In this document: positions 36,363 through 44,334 of the stretch, in pieces
Position numbering within the stretch: position 1 is the first letter of the stretch
Layout of the letters: the number at the start of each line of letters is the position of its first letter
From: Acidobacteriaceae bacterium
GTDB lineage: Bacteria; Acidobacteriota; Terriglobia; Terriglobales; Acidobacteriaceae
Direction of reading: 5' to 3'
Assembly: GCA_025462735.1 (NCBI GenBank)
Contig: JAOAPC010000010.1
Span: forward strand, 213,638 to 277,637
Length of the DNA: 64,000 nt
Made by a program: the position numbers and the translations under genes
Notes under the pieces: generated by a model
The model's input: only the letters and a program-made list of their open reading frames with translations
Databases searched by the model: none
What the model was told of the DNA's origin: nothing

Positions 36363-37148
36363 TCAAACTGTCACAACTTCGTCGTCAAAATTCATTTGGA
36401 AGTCCTTAATGTTAATCTTTTGGCGCCACTTTCGAGTTTTGTTGAGCTGCTTAAAGGCATCATTACGGCCTTTCTCGATCGCTCTCTGGGCGCGATGAAT
36501 CTTGTCCAAAATAATGGGATGTGGAACCGCTTCAGAGTCGACTTCGGCGGCCGTAATATTCCAATCCAACATGTCCCGATAGTTCTCTGCGAAAAGGACA
36601 GCTGGGGATTTCTCTTCTGGCACCTGTAGACTATCTGGTTTCGAGAACGCAGTTTCGGTCATGCTCGGACTAAGGCCTTGCGAAGCTCCGTTACCACTAT
36701 GATTTTCCTCGTCGGTGACTCTCTGGGGGACTCCGAAAGAGTTTTTCCTGAACAGTTCCGACTTCCGTGCTTCTTCTTCATCTTGGCGATTCACCACATT
36801 GCGCGTGGCAATCCCTACCATTGCATTTTCATACCGCCACAGCCGTATAGATTTCCACTCGAACATCGCAATACGTTGCACCGCGAGTTCCTCGAGAATG
36901 CCGACGGGTTGCAAGTCACACCAAATCTGAAAACAAAGCTCATCGAACTCCTCTTGCTGCTCCTGGCAGAGCTCAATTTTGGTGTGATCCATATATAACC
37001 CGTGTCGAATGGCATTCCTCCGGCTGTGGCTCTTTCCCTTCGCAGTCCGAGGGCCCGTAGATTTAAGGGCATTCTTACGGTTGGCTTCAAGTTTGCGATC
37101 TGATACGGCTGGTTTTTCAATAGGAGTAGTGCTTTGAGACTTTTCCAT
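36363..37148 (-). CDS. Acidobacterial 'GPRTAKGK' family hypothetical protein
   Basis: A 261-residue protein of unknown function. The N-terminus carries a basic signature, RKLEANRKNALKSTGPRTAKGKSHSRRNAIRHGL (residues 19-52). The annotator recognises it from many acidobacterial and planctomycete proteins, often in several copies per genome near mobile or accessory DNA. The middle is helical and acidic (QEQQEEFDELCFQIWCDL). The C-terminus is basic, with an RAIEKGRNDAFKQLNKTRKWR helix. The basic motif could bind nucleic acid, but that is conjecture. ATG 37148 has GGAG about 7 nt upstream and is preferred to TTG 37160. It is the first gene of the accessory block on this strand. Confidence 0.72.
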   Translation of the reverse strand: MEKSQSTTPIEKPAVSDRKLEANRKNALKSTGPRTAKGKSHSRRNAIRHGLYMDHTKIELCQEQQEEFDELCFQIWCDLQPVGILEELAVQRIAMFEWKSIRLWRYENAMVGIATRNVVNRQDEEEARKSELFRKNSFGVPQRVTDEENHSGNGASQGLSPSMTETAFSKPDSLQVPEEKSPAVLFAENYRDMLDWNITAAEVDSEAVPHPIILDKIHRAQRAIEKGRNDAFKQLNKTRKWRQKINIKDFQMNFDDEVVTV

Positions 37149-37391
37149 GCGGTGCTCCAAATAGTTTTTCAGTTTTCCCAGAGTTCGGCAGACACCGTCT
37201 AACGATCCGCGACAGCGCCGCAGTTTCTAGGGCGCGACAACGTTAAGGGAGCATTTTTGTTCGGTCAACACCTTTTGTTTTTTATTGAGGGTCTGGAGGA
37301 TTACGGGAGTAACACGCGTCCCATTGAGGCCTGGGCGCACGAGAGAGCAATAAATAAAGGACGGCGACACCGCCTGTTCGGCCTCTGATGG

Positions 37392-37568
37392 TTAGTCCCG
37401 TGCAGCTTTGTTCTGACTCTTGGATCCTCTGCGCTCCCAAACCTTGGTCAGCGTGACTTCCAGGTAGTTTGTCACGGAACGCTTTTGCTTTGCGGCCTCA
37501 TCCACAAGTCGACGTTTAAACTCCGCGGAAACACGAAGGTTCAACGTTTCAGTCTTTGCCATGCTCAT
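37392..37568 (-). CDS. Ribbon-helix-helix (Arc/CopG-like) repressor candidate
   Basis: A 58-residue frame. ATG at 37568 or, more likely, at 37562 (MAKTETLNLRVS) gives 56 residues. The pattern ETLNLRVSAEFKRRLVDEAAKQKRSVTNYLEVTLTKVW is the ribbon-helix-helix fold: an alternating beta strand (T-L-N-L-R-V), a first helix, a turn (KQKRS) and a second helix, followed by a basic tail. Such dimers bind short repeats about one helical turn apart. A promoter on this strand (37585-37613) gives an almost leaderless transcript, and repeats of that spacing lie in the divergent promoter next to it. It is therefore a likely autoregulated repressor of the downstream recombination operon. Confidence 0.75.
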   Translation of the reverse strand: MSMAKTETLNLRVSAEFKRRLVDEAAKQKRSVTNYLEVTLTKVWERRGSKSQNKAARD

Positions 37569-37584
37569 GAAAGGTAATCAGGCG

Positions 37585-37613
37585 ATGCTAATTAACTGTA
37601 GAGCCTCGGTCAA
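37585..37613 (-). promoter_or_regulatory. Promoter of the ribbon-helix-helix gene
   Basis: On the minus strand, TTGACC (37608-37613), 17 bp, then TAGCAT (37585-37590). Initiation would be within about 20 nt of the start codon. Confidence 0.55.
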
Positions 37614-37618
37614 TCTTC

Positions 37619-37656
37619 TTGACTTGTAACGCGCTATGCGTTACATTTGCGTTACA
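37619..37656 (+). promoter_or_regulatory. Promoter and operator candidate of the recombination operon
   Basis: TTGACT (37619-37624), 17 bp, then TACATT (37642-37647). The spacer holds a perfect inverted repeat TGTAACGC (37625-37632) / GCGTTACA (37638-37645). A second GCGTTACA (37649-37656) follows exactly 11 bp later. A repressor bound here would block RNA polymerase. The -35 is only 5 bp from the -35 of the divergent repressor gene. Confidence 0.7.
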
Positions 37657-37680
37657 TTACTTACACGTGGGAGGTATCGC

Positions 37681-38445
37681 ATGGCAGATCGACAGAAAAC
37701 AATTTTTCTCAGAAACCTCAGACTGGCAAAGTTGCGATGGGCGCAGGAGTTAGCCCGTCCAGCGGTCGAACAATTAAAGACACTTTCCAAGGACTTTCTG
37801 TTTTCAGTCGCTGCTGGCGATCTGCTGCTGCTTAGAACAAGTTGGTATGTCACAAATACAGGCTTACTTCACTTAGCGGCACGACGGCGTTGCCGGGCAA
37901 TTCACGTTCAACCACTCCCCGAATTCTCGGACGCAACAAACAACCGCTATGCCTTCAAAGCGACGGTTTACAAATCATCTAGATGCCAAGGGTTTGTCGG
38001 GCATGGAGACGCGGATCCTTCCAATACCTCTCCTCTTGTCCATGGGGCTGAAATGCGGGTCGCTGAAACTCGGGCAGTTAATCGAGCTATACGAAAAGCC
38101 TATGGAATCGGCATCTGCTCAGTGGAGGAAGTCGGTTCCTTCGTTGCTCAGACTGCGCCGCGGCCAGACTCCAAGAAGCCGCCTCAGCCGACAAATGGCG
38201 CCGGTAGTTTTGTCGGGCGCACGGTCCGCGATCGACTGTGCCAATTAATTCGCCAGCATCAGCTGGATGCGACTCTGGTCAAGTCATACGCCACCGATTT
38301 CTGTGGGGTAAAAGTCCTCCGTGACGCCACAAGGGAGCAGGTTGAGAATTTCGTCGCTCACCTCGCCAAGTGGGCGGAAAACGATCGCAATGCCCTGCTC
38401 TGCCAATTGAATAGCTATTCTCGGGCGGAACGAGGCGCAGCATGA
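37681..38445 (+). CDS. Putative single-strand annealing (Rad52/ERF-like) protein
   Basis: A 254-residue protein. The central core VYKSSRCQGFVGHGDADPSNTSPLVHGAEMRVAETRAVNRAIRKAYGIGICSVEEVG (about residues 97-153) resembles the helical signature of phage annealases of the Rad52/ERF group (a GDA-P-N segment, then an AETRA-x-RA-R-x-GIG helix). An alpha/beta domain precedes it. The C-terminal third (about 180-245) looks like a separate helical domain. Known homologues anneal ssDNA during phage recombination; here that role is inferred. ATG 37681 has GGGAGG about 7 nt upstream, so the longer frame from 37636 is rejected. The stop overlaps the next start (ATGA). It is the first gene of the operon with the DUF669-like and nuclease genes. 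Confidence 0.55.
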   Translation: MADRQKTIFLRNLRLAKLRWAQELARPAVEQLKTLSKDFLFSVAAGDLLLLRTSWYVTNTGLLHLAARRRCRAIHVQPLPEFSDATNNRYAFKATVYKSSRCQGFVGHGDADPSNTSPLVHGAEMRVAETRAVNRAIRKAYGIGICSVEEVGSFVAQTAPRPDSKKPPQPTNGAGSFVGRTVRDRLCQLIRQHQLDATLVKSYATDFCGVKVLRDATREQVENFVAHLAKWAENDRNALLCQLNSYSRAERGAA

Positions 38446-38882
38446 AACGCTATGTCCCGGGCGTCAGCCAGGCAAATGGATCTGCAGAGAGCGATCTGCC
38501 GGATGGATTGTTTTTGGGTCGAGTCGAGCGGGTTCAGTACAGCCGACAAGGCCAGAAACCGTATTACCTACTGCTATTCAAGGTGCTCGAGCCGAAATCC
38601 CTCACCGGGAAACGACTCAGTGCCCGCCTTTACTGCACCCCAAAAATGCTGTGGAAGTTGAACTGGTTCCTTCGCGATTTCGGTTACGACACTGAACTGC
38701 TGGAACGCGATGAAATTGATGAAAAACATCTGATTGGCCTCTCGGGCGTGGTTAAGACGATGCGCACTGTCATTGACGGAACTTGTGTGCTCAGCCTTGA
38801 CGGGTTCGCCCCCAGCCGTCAGTGGCAAGAGCTTCTCCGCGGATTTGGGGATCATGGCAGAGGTGCGGGGGCGGGCTCATGA
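38442..38882 (+). CDS. DUF669-like phage-type protein
   Basis: A 146-residue protein. The pattern LPDGLFLGRVERVQYSRQGQKPYYLLLFKVLEPKSLTGKRLSARLYCTPKMLWKLNWFLRDFGYD resembles DUF669-type phage proteins. These are OB-like small proteins encoded beside annealases and nucleases, and possibly bind ssDNA. No catalytic motif is visible. Start and stop overlap both neighbours by 4 nt (ATGA), so the three genes are translationally coupled and probably act together. The C-terminal 12 residues are Gly-rich. The assignment is by pattern and context only. Confidence 0.5.
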   Translation: MKRYVPGVSQANGSAESDLPDGLFLGRVERVQYSRQGQKPYYLLLFKVLEPKSLTGKRLSARLYCTPKMLWKLNWFLRDFGYDTELLERDEIDEKHLIGLSGVVKTMRTVIDGTCVLSLDGFAPSRQWQELLRGFGDHGRGAGAGS

Positions 38883-39682
38883 ATTACAGCTACACCCAAA
38901 TCAGTCAGTACCTCAGCTGCCCTCGTCGGTACCGTCATCGATATGTTGATGGCTGGCAGGAGAAAGACACTCGAGCTGCGATGCTCTTTGGTCGCGTCTT
39001 TGAGCAGGCTTTGGCGGCTTACTTCCGGCGCGAAGACCCGGGACTGGCTTTATATCGGGAATGGGCCAGACATAAGAATGACACGCTGCATTATGCGCAG
39101 CGCGACAGCTGGGATCGAATGCTACGTCAAGGCATCCAACTACTCGAACGGCTTTGCCAGGACAACCGCATCAAAGTTCCACAGCCTCACCGTAATCTGC
39201 AGATCAAGTTCACGCGCTCGCTCGCCGGACAGAATGAATTTGTTGCCTATGTTGACGCTATGGGACGACTCGATGGCCAGAGCTGCCTGCTCGAGTGGAA
39301 AACCAGTTCCTGCCGCTACCCGGAGGAGCCAGAGGGACTCTTGGCTCTCGATCCGCAGCTAATTTGTTATTCCTGGATTACCGGCATTTCTGAAGTCGCT
39401 CAGATTGTATTCGTGCGTAAAAGCCTCATCGAAATTCAATATTTGCACACCGTGATTACTGATGTACAACGGGTTGAATTTGGGCACCTCGTCCACAACA
39501 CGATCCAACAAATCGAATCGGCGCAGTTTCTGCCGCACAGCGGAATTCGTTTTCCCCAGAACCCCTGCAGTACCTGTCCTTACATAGGCCTGTGTCTGGG
39601 CAAACAGGCGCTCGTGGATGCTGCCTTAATTCGTCGACCAGGAGCACAGGACTTTGGTGTGTTTGACGAGCTTACATACTAA
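38879..39682 (+). CDS. PD-(D/E)XK nuclease with Cas4/AddB-type cysteines
   Basis: A 267-residue RecB-family exonuclease-like protein. It opens with the typical SYTQISQYLSCPRRYRHRYVDGW. The active-site pattern is present as VDAMGRLDG followed by LLEWKTSS (E-x-K). A C-terminal cluster NPCSTCPYIGLCLG, with the N-terminal Cys of SCPRRY, supplies four Cys positioned like the [4Fe-4S] site of Cas4 and AddB. Cas4-like nucleases also occur in phages with annealases, where they resect DNA ends. No cas1/cas2 or CRISPR is present, so a CRISPR role is unlikely. ATG 38879 overlaps the previous stop (ATGA). The longer frame from 38822 is rejected. Confidence 0.8.
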   Translation: MNYSYTQISQYLSCPRRYRHRYVDGWQEKDTRAAMLFGRVFEQALAAYFRREDPGLALYREWARHKNDTLHYAQRDSWDRMLRQGIQLLERLCQDNRIKVPQPHRNLQIKFTRSLAGQNEFVAYVDAMGRLDGQSCLLEWKTSSCRYPEEPEGLLALDPQLICYSWITGISEVAQIVFVRKSLIEIQYLHTVITDVQRVEFGHLVHNTIQQIESAQFLPHSGIRFPQNPCSTCPYIGLCLGKQALVDAALIRRPGAQDFGVFDELTY

Positions 39683-39692
39683 CAATCCACCT

Positions 39693-40310
39693 ATGCCGCC
39701 CAAGCTGAATTCTCGGCGAGCACTTCTTGTGCTCACGAAAATCGATGAGATTCTCGCTTGGGAAAGGCGAACTGAGTCGGATCGGGATACCCGTTTTGTA
39801 GAGCTGGGCAGGTACTTGTGTGAAGTGCGGGCAGGCCAGTACTGGCGAGTCGAGAACTTGGCGTCATTCGATGATTTTCTCGAAAGACGCTTTCCAGAAT
39901 CCAGGCGAAAGGCGTATTACCTGATGTCGATTCACGAGCACTTACCTCCAGAAGCAAGGCGCCATCTGAAGGATGTGGGATGGACTAAGGGGCTCGAATT
40001 GGCGAAAATCGCCCGTAGGGATCGGGAGGATTTTGATTGTGCAACCTGGTTGCACAAAGCCCGGGAAATGCCGAAGGAACAGTTCAAGCAAGAAGTGGAA
40101 AAGGAACTGACCGGCAGACAGAACGAACCAGCGGAGATTATCTATTTCAAAATCTACCAGAGCCAGGTCCCAATTATTGAGCAAGCCATTGCGACCGCCG
40201 CTCTGATGCTGGGAAGTGACAAATCACGTGGGTACTGCTTGGAAATGATCTGCGCAGATTTTTTGGCAGGAGCGAATATTGATAACGGCAACGGTCAAAT
40301 CCTCCTGTAA
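39693..40310 (+). CDS. Hypothetical helical protein of the recombination operon
   Basis: A 205-residue protein, not recognised. It is largely helical and charged. Residues 20-75 (KIDEILAWERRTESDRDTRFVELGRYLCEVRAGQYWRVENLASFDDFLERRFPESRRKAYYLM) recall DUF3102/ParB-like plasmid and phage proteins that contain a helix-turn-helix-type core. The middle (DVGWTKGLELAKIARRD) supports this loosely. DNA binding is a guess. It starts 10 bp after the nuclease stop at ATG 39693; the TTG at 39654 inside the nuclease is less likely. It probably belongs to the same transcript. Confidence 0.6.
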   Translation: MPPKLNSRRALLVLTKIDEILAWERRTESDRDTRFVELGRYLCEVRAGQYWRVENLASFDDFLERRFPESRRKAYYLMSIHEHLPPEARRHLKDVGWTKGLELAKIARRDREDFDCATWLHKAREMPKEQFKQEVEKELTGRQNEPAEIIYFKIYQSQVPIIEQAIATAALMLGSDKSRGYCLEMICADFLAGANIDNGNGQILL

Positions 40311-40387
40311 TCGGCATTGCGGTTTTTCAAGTTTCTTCCGAACGAGGAACGAAAAGTTTCCCTAGACTATGCGGCGGATAGTGCAGC

Positions 40388-40624
40388 TTGAAATCTTCGC
40401 TCGCAAAGCGACATCGACTGCGATTAACTCGCGATTCATACGACGACCTTCGCAATGAAGCGCTTCGGCGGGATGGCTGGAGATGTCAATACTGCGGCGC
40501 AATGTCTCACCTTGAAGTTCATCACCAAGAATTCCGCAGCCACTCCGGCGACGACACCGCAGAGAACCTCATCACGCTGTGCGGGAGGTGCCATTCCGGT
40601 ATCCACTCCGCATACACGAGCTAA
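40388..40624 (+). CDS. HNH endonuclease
   Basis: A 78-residue protein with a complete HNH nuclease module. CQYCG supplies the first zinc pair (about residues 33-37). HLEVHHQEFRSHSGDD contains the catalytic His pair. ENLITLCGRCHSGIH supplies the Asn, the second zinc pair and the final His. Such small nucleases nick or cut DNA and are frequent in phages and mobile elements. The only in-frame start after the upstream stop is TTG at 40388, and the start is therefore uncertain. It lies 78 bp past the preceding gene and ends the accessory block. TonB receptor 2 converges on it. Confidence 0.85.
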   Translation: MKSSLAKRHRLRLTRDSYDDLRNEALRRDGWRCQYCGAMSHLEVHHQEFRSHSGDDTAENLITLCGRCHSGIHSAYTS

Positions 40625-40695
40625 CTTCTATTGTATTCGTACGCTGTATGTTCGCTTCCTGGCCCATGCGCGCGCTAGAGACAGGATGCAAACGG

Positions 40696-43600
40696 CTAAA
40701 ACATGTACTTCAGGGCCAACTCGATCTGGCGATTGTCGCTCGCTGTATTCGTTATGGCGCCGCCTCCTTGCACATCAACCGCAACCAGTGAGCCTCCCCC
40801 TGGCAAACCAAAATTAGGGTGGTTAAAGAGATTGAACAACTCGAAGCGGAATTCGAGTTGCTGTGATTCACGAACCTTAAAACTTTTTTGCAAAACTAGG
40901 TCAAAGTCGACCATATTCGGCCCGCGAAGATCGCCAATTTTGGCATCTCCAAAACTGTGTGCGGACTGTTGACCGGGCGCAAGTGGAGGCGCGACAAACG
41001 CCGCCTGGTTGAACCAACAATCCAGCGCCTGATGCCCGGGATTGGAGCACCCAAGACTGGCCTGCCCCGGTATATCGAATGAGAAGTCGTACGGATTTGC
41101 GATCTGGTTGGGCCGATAACTGAAACTGCCGGTATTGCTGAGGTCATTCGACATAATCGCGTTAACCGCCTCGCCAGTTTGCGCGGCGGTAATTCCCGCG
41201 ACCTGCCATCCTCCTAAAACCGCATCCGTGATTCCATTGGCATCAGCGAAGAACCTGCGCCCACGACCAACTGGCAGTTCGTAGAGGTAGCTTACCGAGA
41301 ACCGCTGCCGCAAATCTGGGGCGACGGGTCCATGCTCCAAATTAGGGAAGTAGGAGTTCTGAACGTAGCCACCAACGTTGCCATCCGCGTTGCCCAGGTT
41401 CTTGGCAAAGGTGTAAGAGACGAGCATATTGAAACCTTGAGAAAAACGCTTGTTCAACGATGCCTGGAAGGCATTATAAAAAGATTGGAACTGTGGGTAG
41501 TCGAGCGGCAACACCTGAGTCATGTTAGGTTGCTGCGCGAAGTACCGCCTACCGAAGTTCGGCTGGGTGCAGTTTGAGAGGTCAGGCCCGCAGAAATTTG
41601 TATCCAGAATTTGCGGCGCCTGATTTAAGTCACTGGCCTCATGATTCCATAGATCGTAGGAGCGAGTCCCCACATAGCCAATCTGAGCAAGCCAATTCTG
41701 TGCAAATTGATGTTGCACGCTCATGTTCCATTCCAGAATGCGCGGAACCAAGCGTATCGGTCCCGTGGTTTTAACCGGCCCACTTATGTTTGTAGCGCTA
41801 CCTGGCGGCAAAGTACTCGGGAAGCCATTTGAAATCAGCTGTGACGGCAAAGGGTTAGCGCCAGCGTTGAAGTTTGCAGCGTAGAAGGTGAGTTGCGGAG
41901 GGTTGAGGCCAAGATCATCGAAGATATTTGCCTCGGCAGAATAGAACATTCCAAAAGCACTTCGTACCACTGTGTTTTTTCCTACTGACCATGCGAAGCC
42001 CAGGCGCGGGCCCCAGTCTTTCTTGTCAAACCTCACCCCAGCATGAGAGACCGCGTTCGCCCCGTAGGAGGTCACCACGATTGCACGATTGAGATCAAAG
42101 TTTCCTACTTGTCCATTGGCCGGAGAAGTGAGTTCGTAGCGCAGCCCCATGTTTATGGTGAAGTTGTGGGTGACCCGAAAATCATCCTGGACGAATTCGG
42201 CAAGATCCCAATACCGGGTTGGATAAAGACCGGCCAGGAAGTCTTGTTCATTGGAGATCGGGACCCCAAACAGGAGATCCGCTAAGCCGTTGCCGCCGTT
42301 GGCGGTCGTCAAGTCGTTGGTATATCCGCCGTCGAAATTGAAGTAGCCGCGGGGATTGGAAAGCTGAAAAAAGTTTCGCTGCTGGCGACGGAAGTCGACG
42401 CCAAATTTGAGCGAATGCCGACCCTTGACCAAGGTGAGCGTATCGGCAACTTGGAAAATATTCTCGAATACGTGCTCTGGAAGGTACTGCGAGTCCCCCA
42501 GCGAGGTGAATCCAGCCACATCGATATTTGTAAGGCCACTTGAATTTGGATAAGCGGGGCGGTTGACGTTTGGAATACCGAGTTGAGCGCCGAGATTTTT
42601 GCCGAAATTAAATGGCAGAGCGTTGACCGCATAACGGAAATAGCCGCCATGCAGATCGTTGAGAAGCCGCTCGGAAAACACATGGGTGTACCCCGTGCCT
42701 AAGTGTTGAGCGCGAGAATTGCTGACGCTCGGACAGCAATCGGATCCTCCCCACAGAGGTCCGAGTGGGCCCGGCCGCTGGCTGCGCACATCACCGAAAC
42801 TGTATGAGCCGAAAAGCTGGTCTTGATCGCTGAATCGGTGATCCACCCGGACATCGAAAGAATCCTGATCATTTACCTGGTTTTGATTGGCCAGATAATT
42901 GTTGGTAAGGCCGCCGAGGTTTGGCTTGGGATAAAAATTGGCAATATTGGAACCGACCTGATTGATTAGATTCGAGGGAATCACGTTGTTGCTAGAAACC
43001 GGGGTACGTAGGGAAACGACGCTGCCGTCAGCACAGGTATAGTTGGTGTTGGTACTAAATGGATTGAAAATTGTTCCTGTATCAAAAGTGTCGGCGGGCC
43101 TCGGGGTCGGACACGGCGAGAACGTTTGTCCAGTTAATCGGTCAGAAAAGTTGCCGCCGCGCTCGGCCACAGTCGGGACTGTAGACAAAAACGGATTGCT
43201 GGCGCGCAAACGGGACCCCTGATAATCACCAAATAGGAAAGTACGGTTCTTCTGAATAGGCCCACCCAGGAACCCCCCGAACTGATTTCGCTTGAAGGGT
43301 TGTTGGCCTTGGTTGAAGTAATTCACTGCATCCAGTTTGTCATTGCGAATGAACTCGTAAACTCCTCCGTGCAACCGGTTAGTGCCTGACTTCAACACTA
43401 CGTTAACGGCAGCCCCGCCGCGTCCGAACTCCGCGCTCATGGAGTTCTCTTCAGTCTTGAATTCCTGGATCGCATCCGGCGGCGGCAGTACGATCACGCC
43501 ACCAAGACCAAATTCATTGTTGTCCACCCCATTCAACAGGAAATTGTTGTTTGAGACGCGCAGGCCATTCACCGAGACTGCTTCATCGGCGCGTTCGTTT

Positions 43601-44142
43601 TCAAACACACCGCCGCTGACATTGGATCCGGTCTGGCCCGCGTTGGCACCGGGCCCGAGGTAAGCAAGCTGTATGAAATTCCTGCCGTTGAGAGGCAGGT
43701 CCGAGATTCGCTTCTCGGTTTCGATCGTGCCAAGCGAAGAAGATTCTGTTTGCAAGAGCGGCGCAGCTCCGGTAACTTCAACGGTCTCCGAGGTTGACCC
43801 AAGTTTGAGTACCAAATCGACGCGTACGCTTTGATTGACCGCAACATCCACGCTTTGCTGGATTGTCTTTTCAAAGCCCTGCTTGGTAGCCGAGACCGAG
43901 TAGTTACCTATCTTGACAAGCTTGGCGTTGTAATCGCCTTCGCTGTTGGTGGTGAGGTGGATAGGTTCGCCGGTATCGCGGTTAGTGAGGGTAATGGCGG
44001 CATCCGAAATGCGCGCGCCGCTGGGATCGGTGACGGTGCCGACAATGGTGCCGCGATCGACTTGAGCTCTAGCAGGTAAGCAGACTAGAAGAAGAGCGCA
44101 AAAAAACAAGAACAGAACTACTGCATGGAAAAGGCGACGCAT
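40696..44142 (-). CDS. Oar-like TonB-dependent receptor 2
   Basis: About 1148 residues. The signal peptide (residues 1-26) ends PARAQ. An N-terminal carboxypeptidase-regulatory-like domain follows (GTIVGTVTDPSGARISDAAITLTNRDTGEPIHLTTNSEGDYNAKLVKIGNYSVSA). The plug has LQTESSSLGTIETEKRISDLPLNGRNFIQLAYLGPG, the typical acidobacterial plug motif. The barrel ends in ALKYMF with a terminal Phe. Start 44142 has GGGGG just upstream; the frame from 44196 has no signal peptide at its start. It is divergent from the deacetylase-aminotransferase-glycosidase cluster, so it may import a related glycan, but this is inference. It differs clearly from receptor 1 in plug and barrel sequence. Confidence 0.92.
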   Translation of the reverse strand: MRRLFHAVVLFLFFCALLLVCLPARAQVDRGTIVGTVTDPSGARISDAAITLTNRDTGEPIHLTTNSEGDYNAKLVKIGNYSVSATKQGFEKTIQQSVDVAVNQSVRVDLVLKLGSTSETVEVTGAAPLLQTESSSLGTIETEKRISDLPLNGRNFIQLAYLGPGANAGQTGSNVSGGVFENERADEAVSVNGLRVSNNNFLLNGVDNNEFGLGGVIVLPPPDAIQEFKTEENSMSAEFGRGGAAVNVVLKSGTNRLHGGVYEFIRNDKLDAVNYFNQGQQPFKRNQFGGFLGGPIQKNRTFLFGDYQGSRLRASNPFLSTVPTVAERGGNFSDRLTGQTFSPCPTPRPADTFDTGTIFNPFSTNTNYTCADGSVVSLRTPVSSNNVIPSNLINQVGSNIANFYPKPNLGGLTNNYLANQNQVNDQDSFDVRVDHRFSDQDQLFGSYSFGDVRSQRPGPLGPLWGGSDCCPSVSNSRAQHLGTGYTHVFSERLLNDLHGGYFRYAVNALPFNFGKNLGAQLGIPNVNRPAYPNSSGLTNIDVAGFTSLGDSQYLPEHVFENIFQVADTLTLVKGRHSLKFGVDFRRQQRNFFQLSNPRGYFNFDGGYTNDLTTANGGNGLADLLFGVPISNEQDFLAGLYPTRYWDLAEFVQDDFRVTHNFTINMGLRYELTSPANGQVGNFDLNRAIVVTSYGANAVSHAGVRFDKKDWGPRLGFAWSVGKNTVVRSAFGMFYSAEANIFDDLGLNPPQLTFYAANFNAGANPLPSQLISNGFPSTLPPGSATNISGPVKTTGPIRLVPRILEWNMSVQHQFAQNWLAQIGYVGTRSYDLWNHEASDLNQAPQILDTNFCGPDLSNCTQPNFGRRYFAQQPNMTQVLPLDYPQFQSFYNAFQASLNKRFSQGFNMLVSYTFAKNLGNADGNVGGYVQNSYFPNLEHGPVAPDLRQRFSVSYLYELPVGRGRRFFADANGITDAVLGGWQVAGITAAQTGEAVNAIMSNDLSNTGSFSYRPNQIANPYDFSFDIPGQASLGCSNPGHQALDCWFNQAAFVAPPLAPGQQSAHSFGDAKIGDLRGPNMVDFDLVLQKSFKVRESQQLEFRFELFNLFNHPNFGLPGGGSLVAVDVQGGGAITNTASDNRQIELALKYMF

Positions 44143-44334
44143 AGGCCCCCTAATCTGACTCGCGTGCACGTACGAAGGCAGATTGTGATCGGACAATTGG
44201 TTACACCTATGAGCTTAGGGAGTCAAGCAGAAAAAGGTCTGACCCGACGTCCCTGCGATTTTTCTTCGACAAATTTATGAATTTTAGCTACCTTTGACCA
44301 CTCGGCTGGTGCAGCCGGATGTGGAGGAGGACTG

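Noticed and set aside
38879..39682. CRISPR-associated Cas4
   Set aside because: The cysteine layout is Cas4-like, but there is no cas1, cas2 or array nearby; the annealase/DUF669 context fits a phage-type nuclease better.
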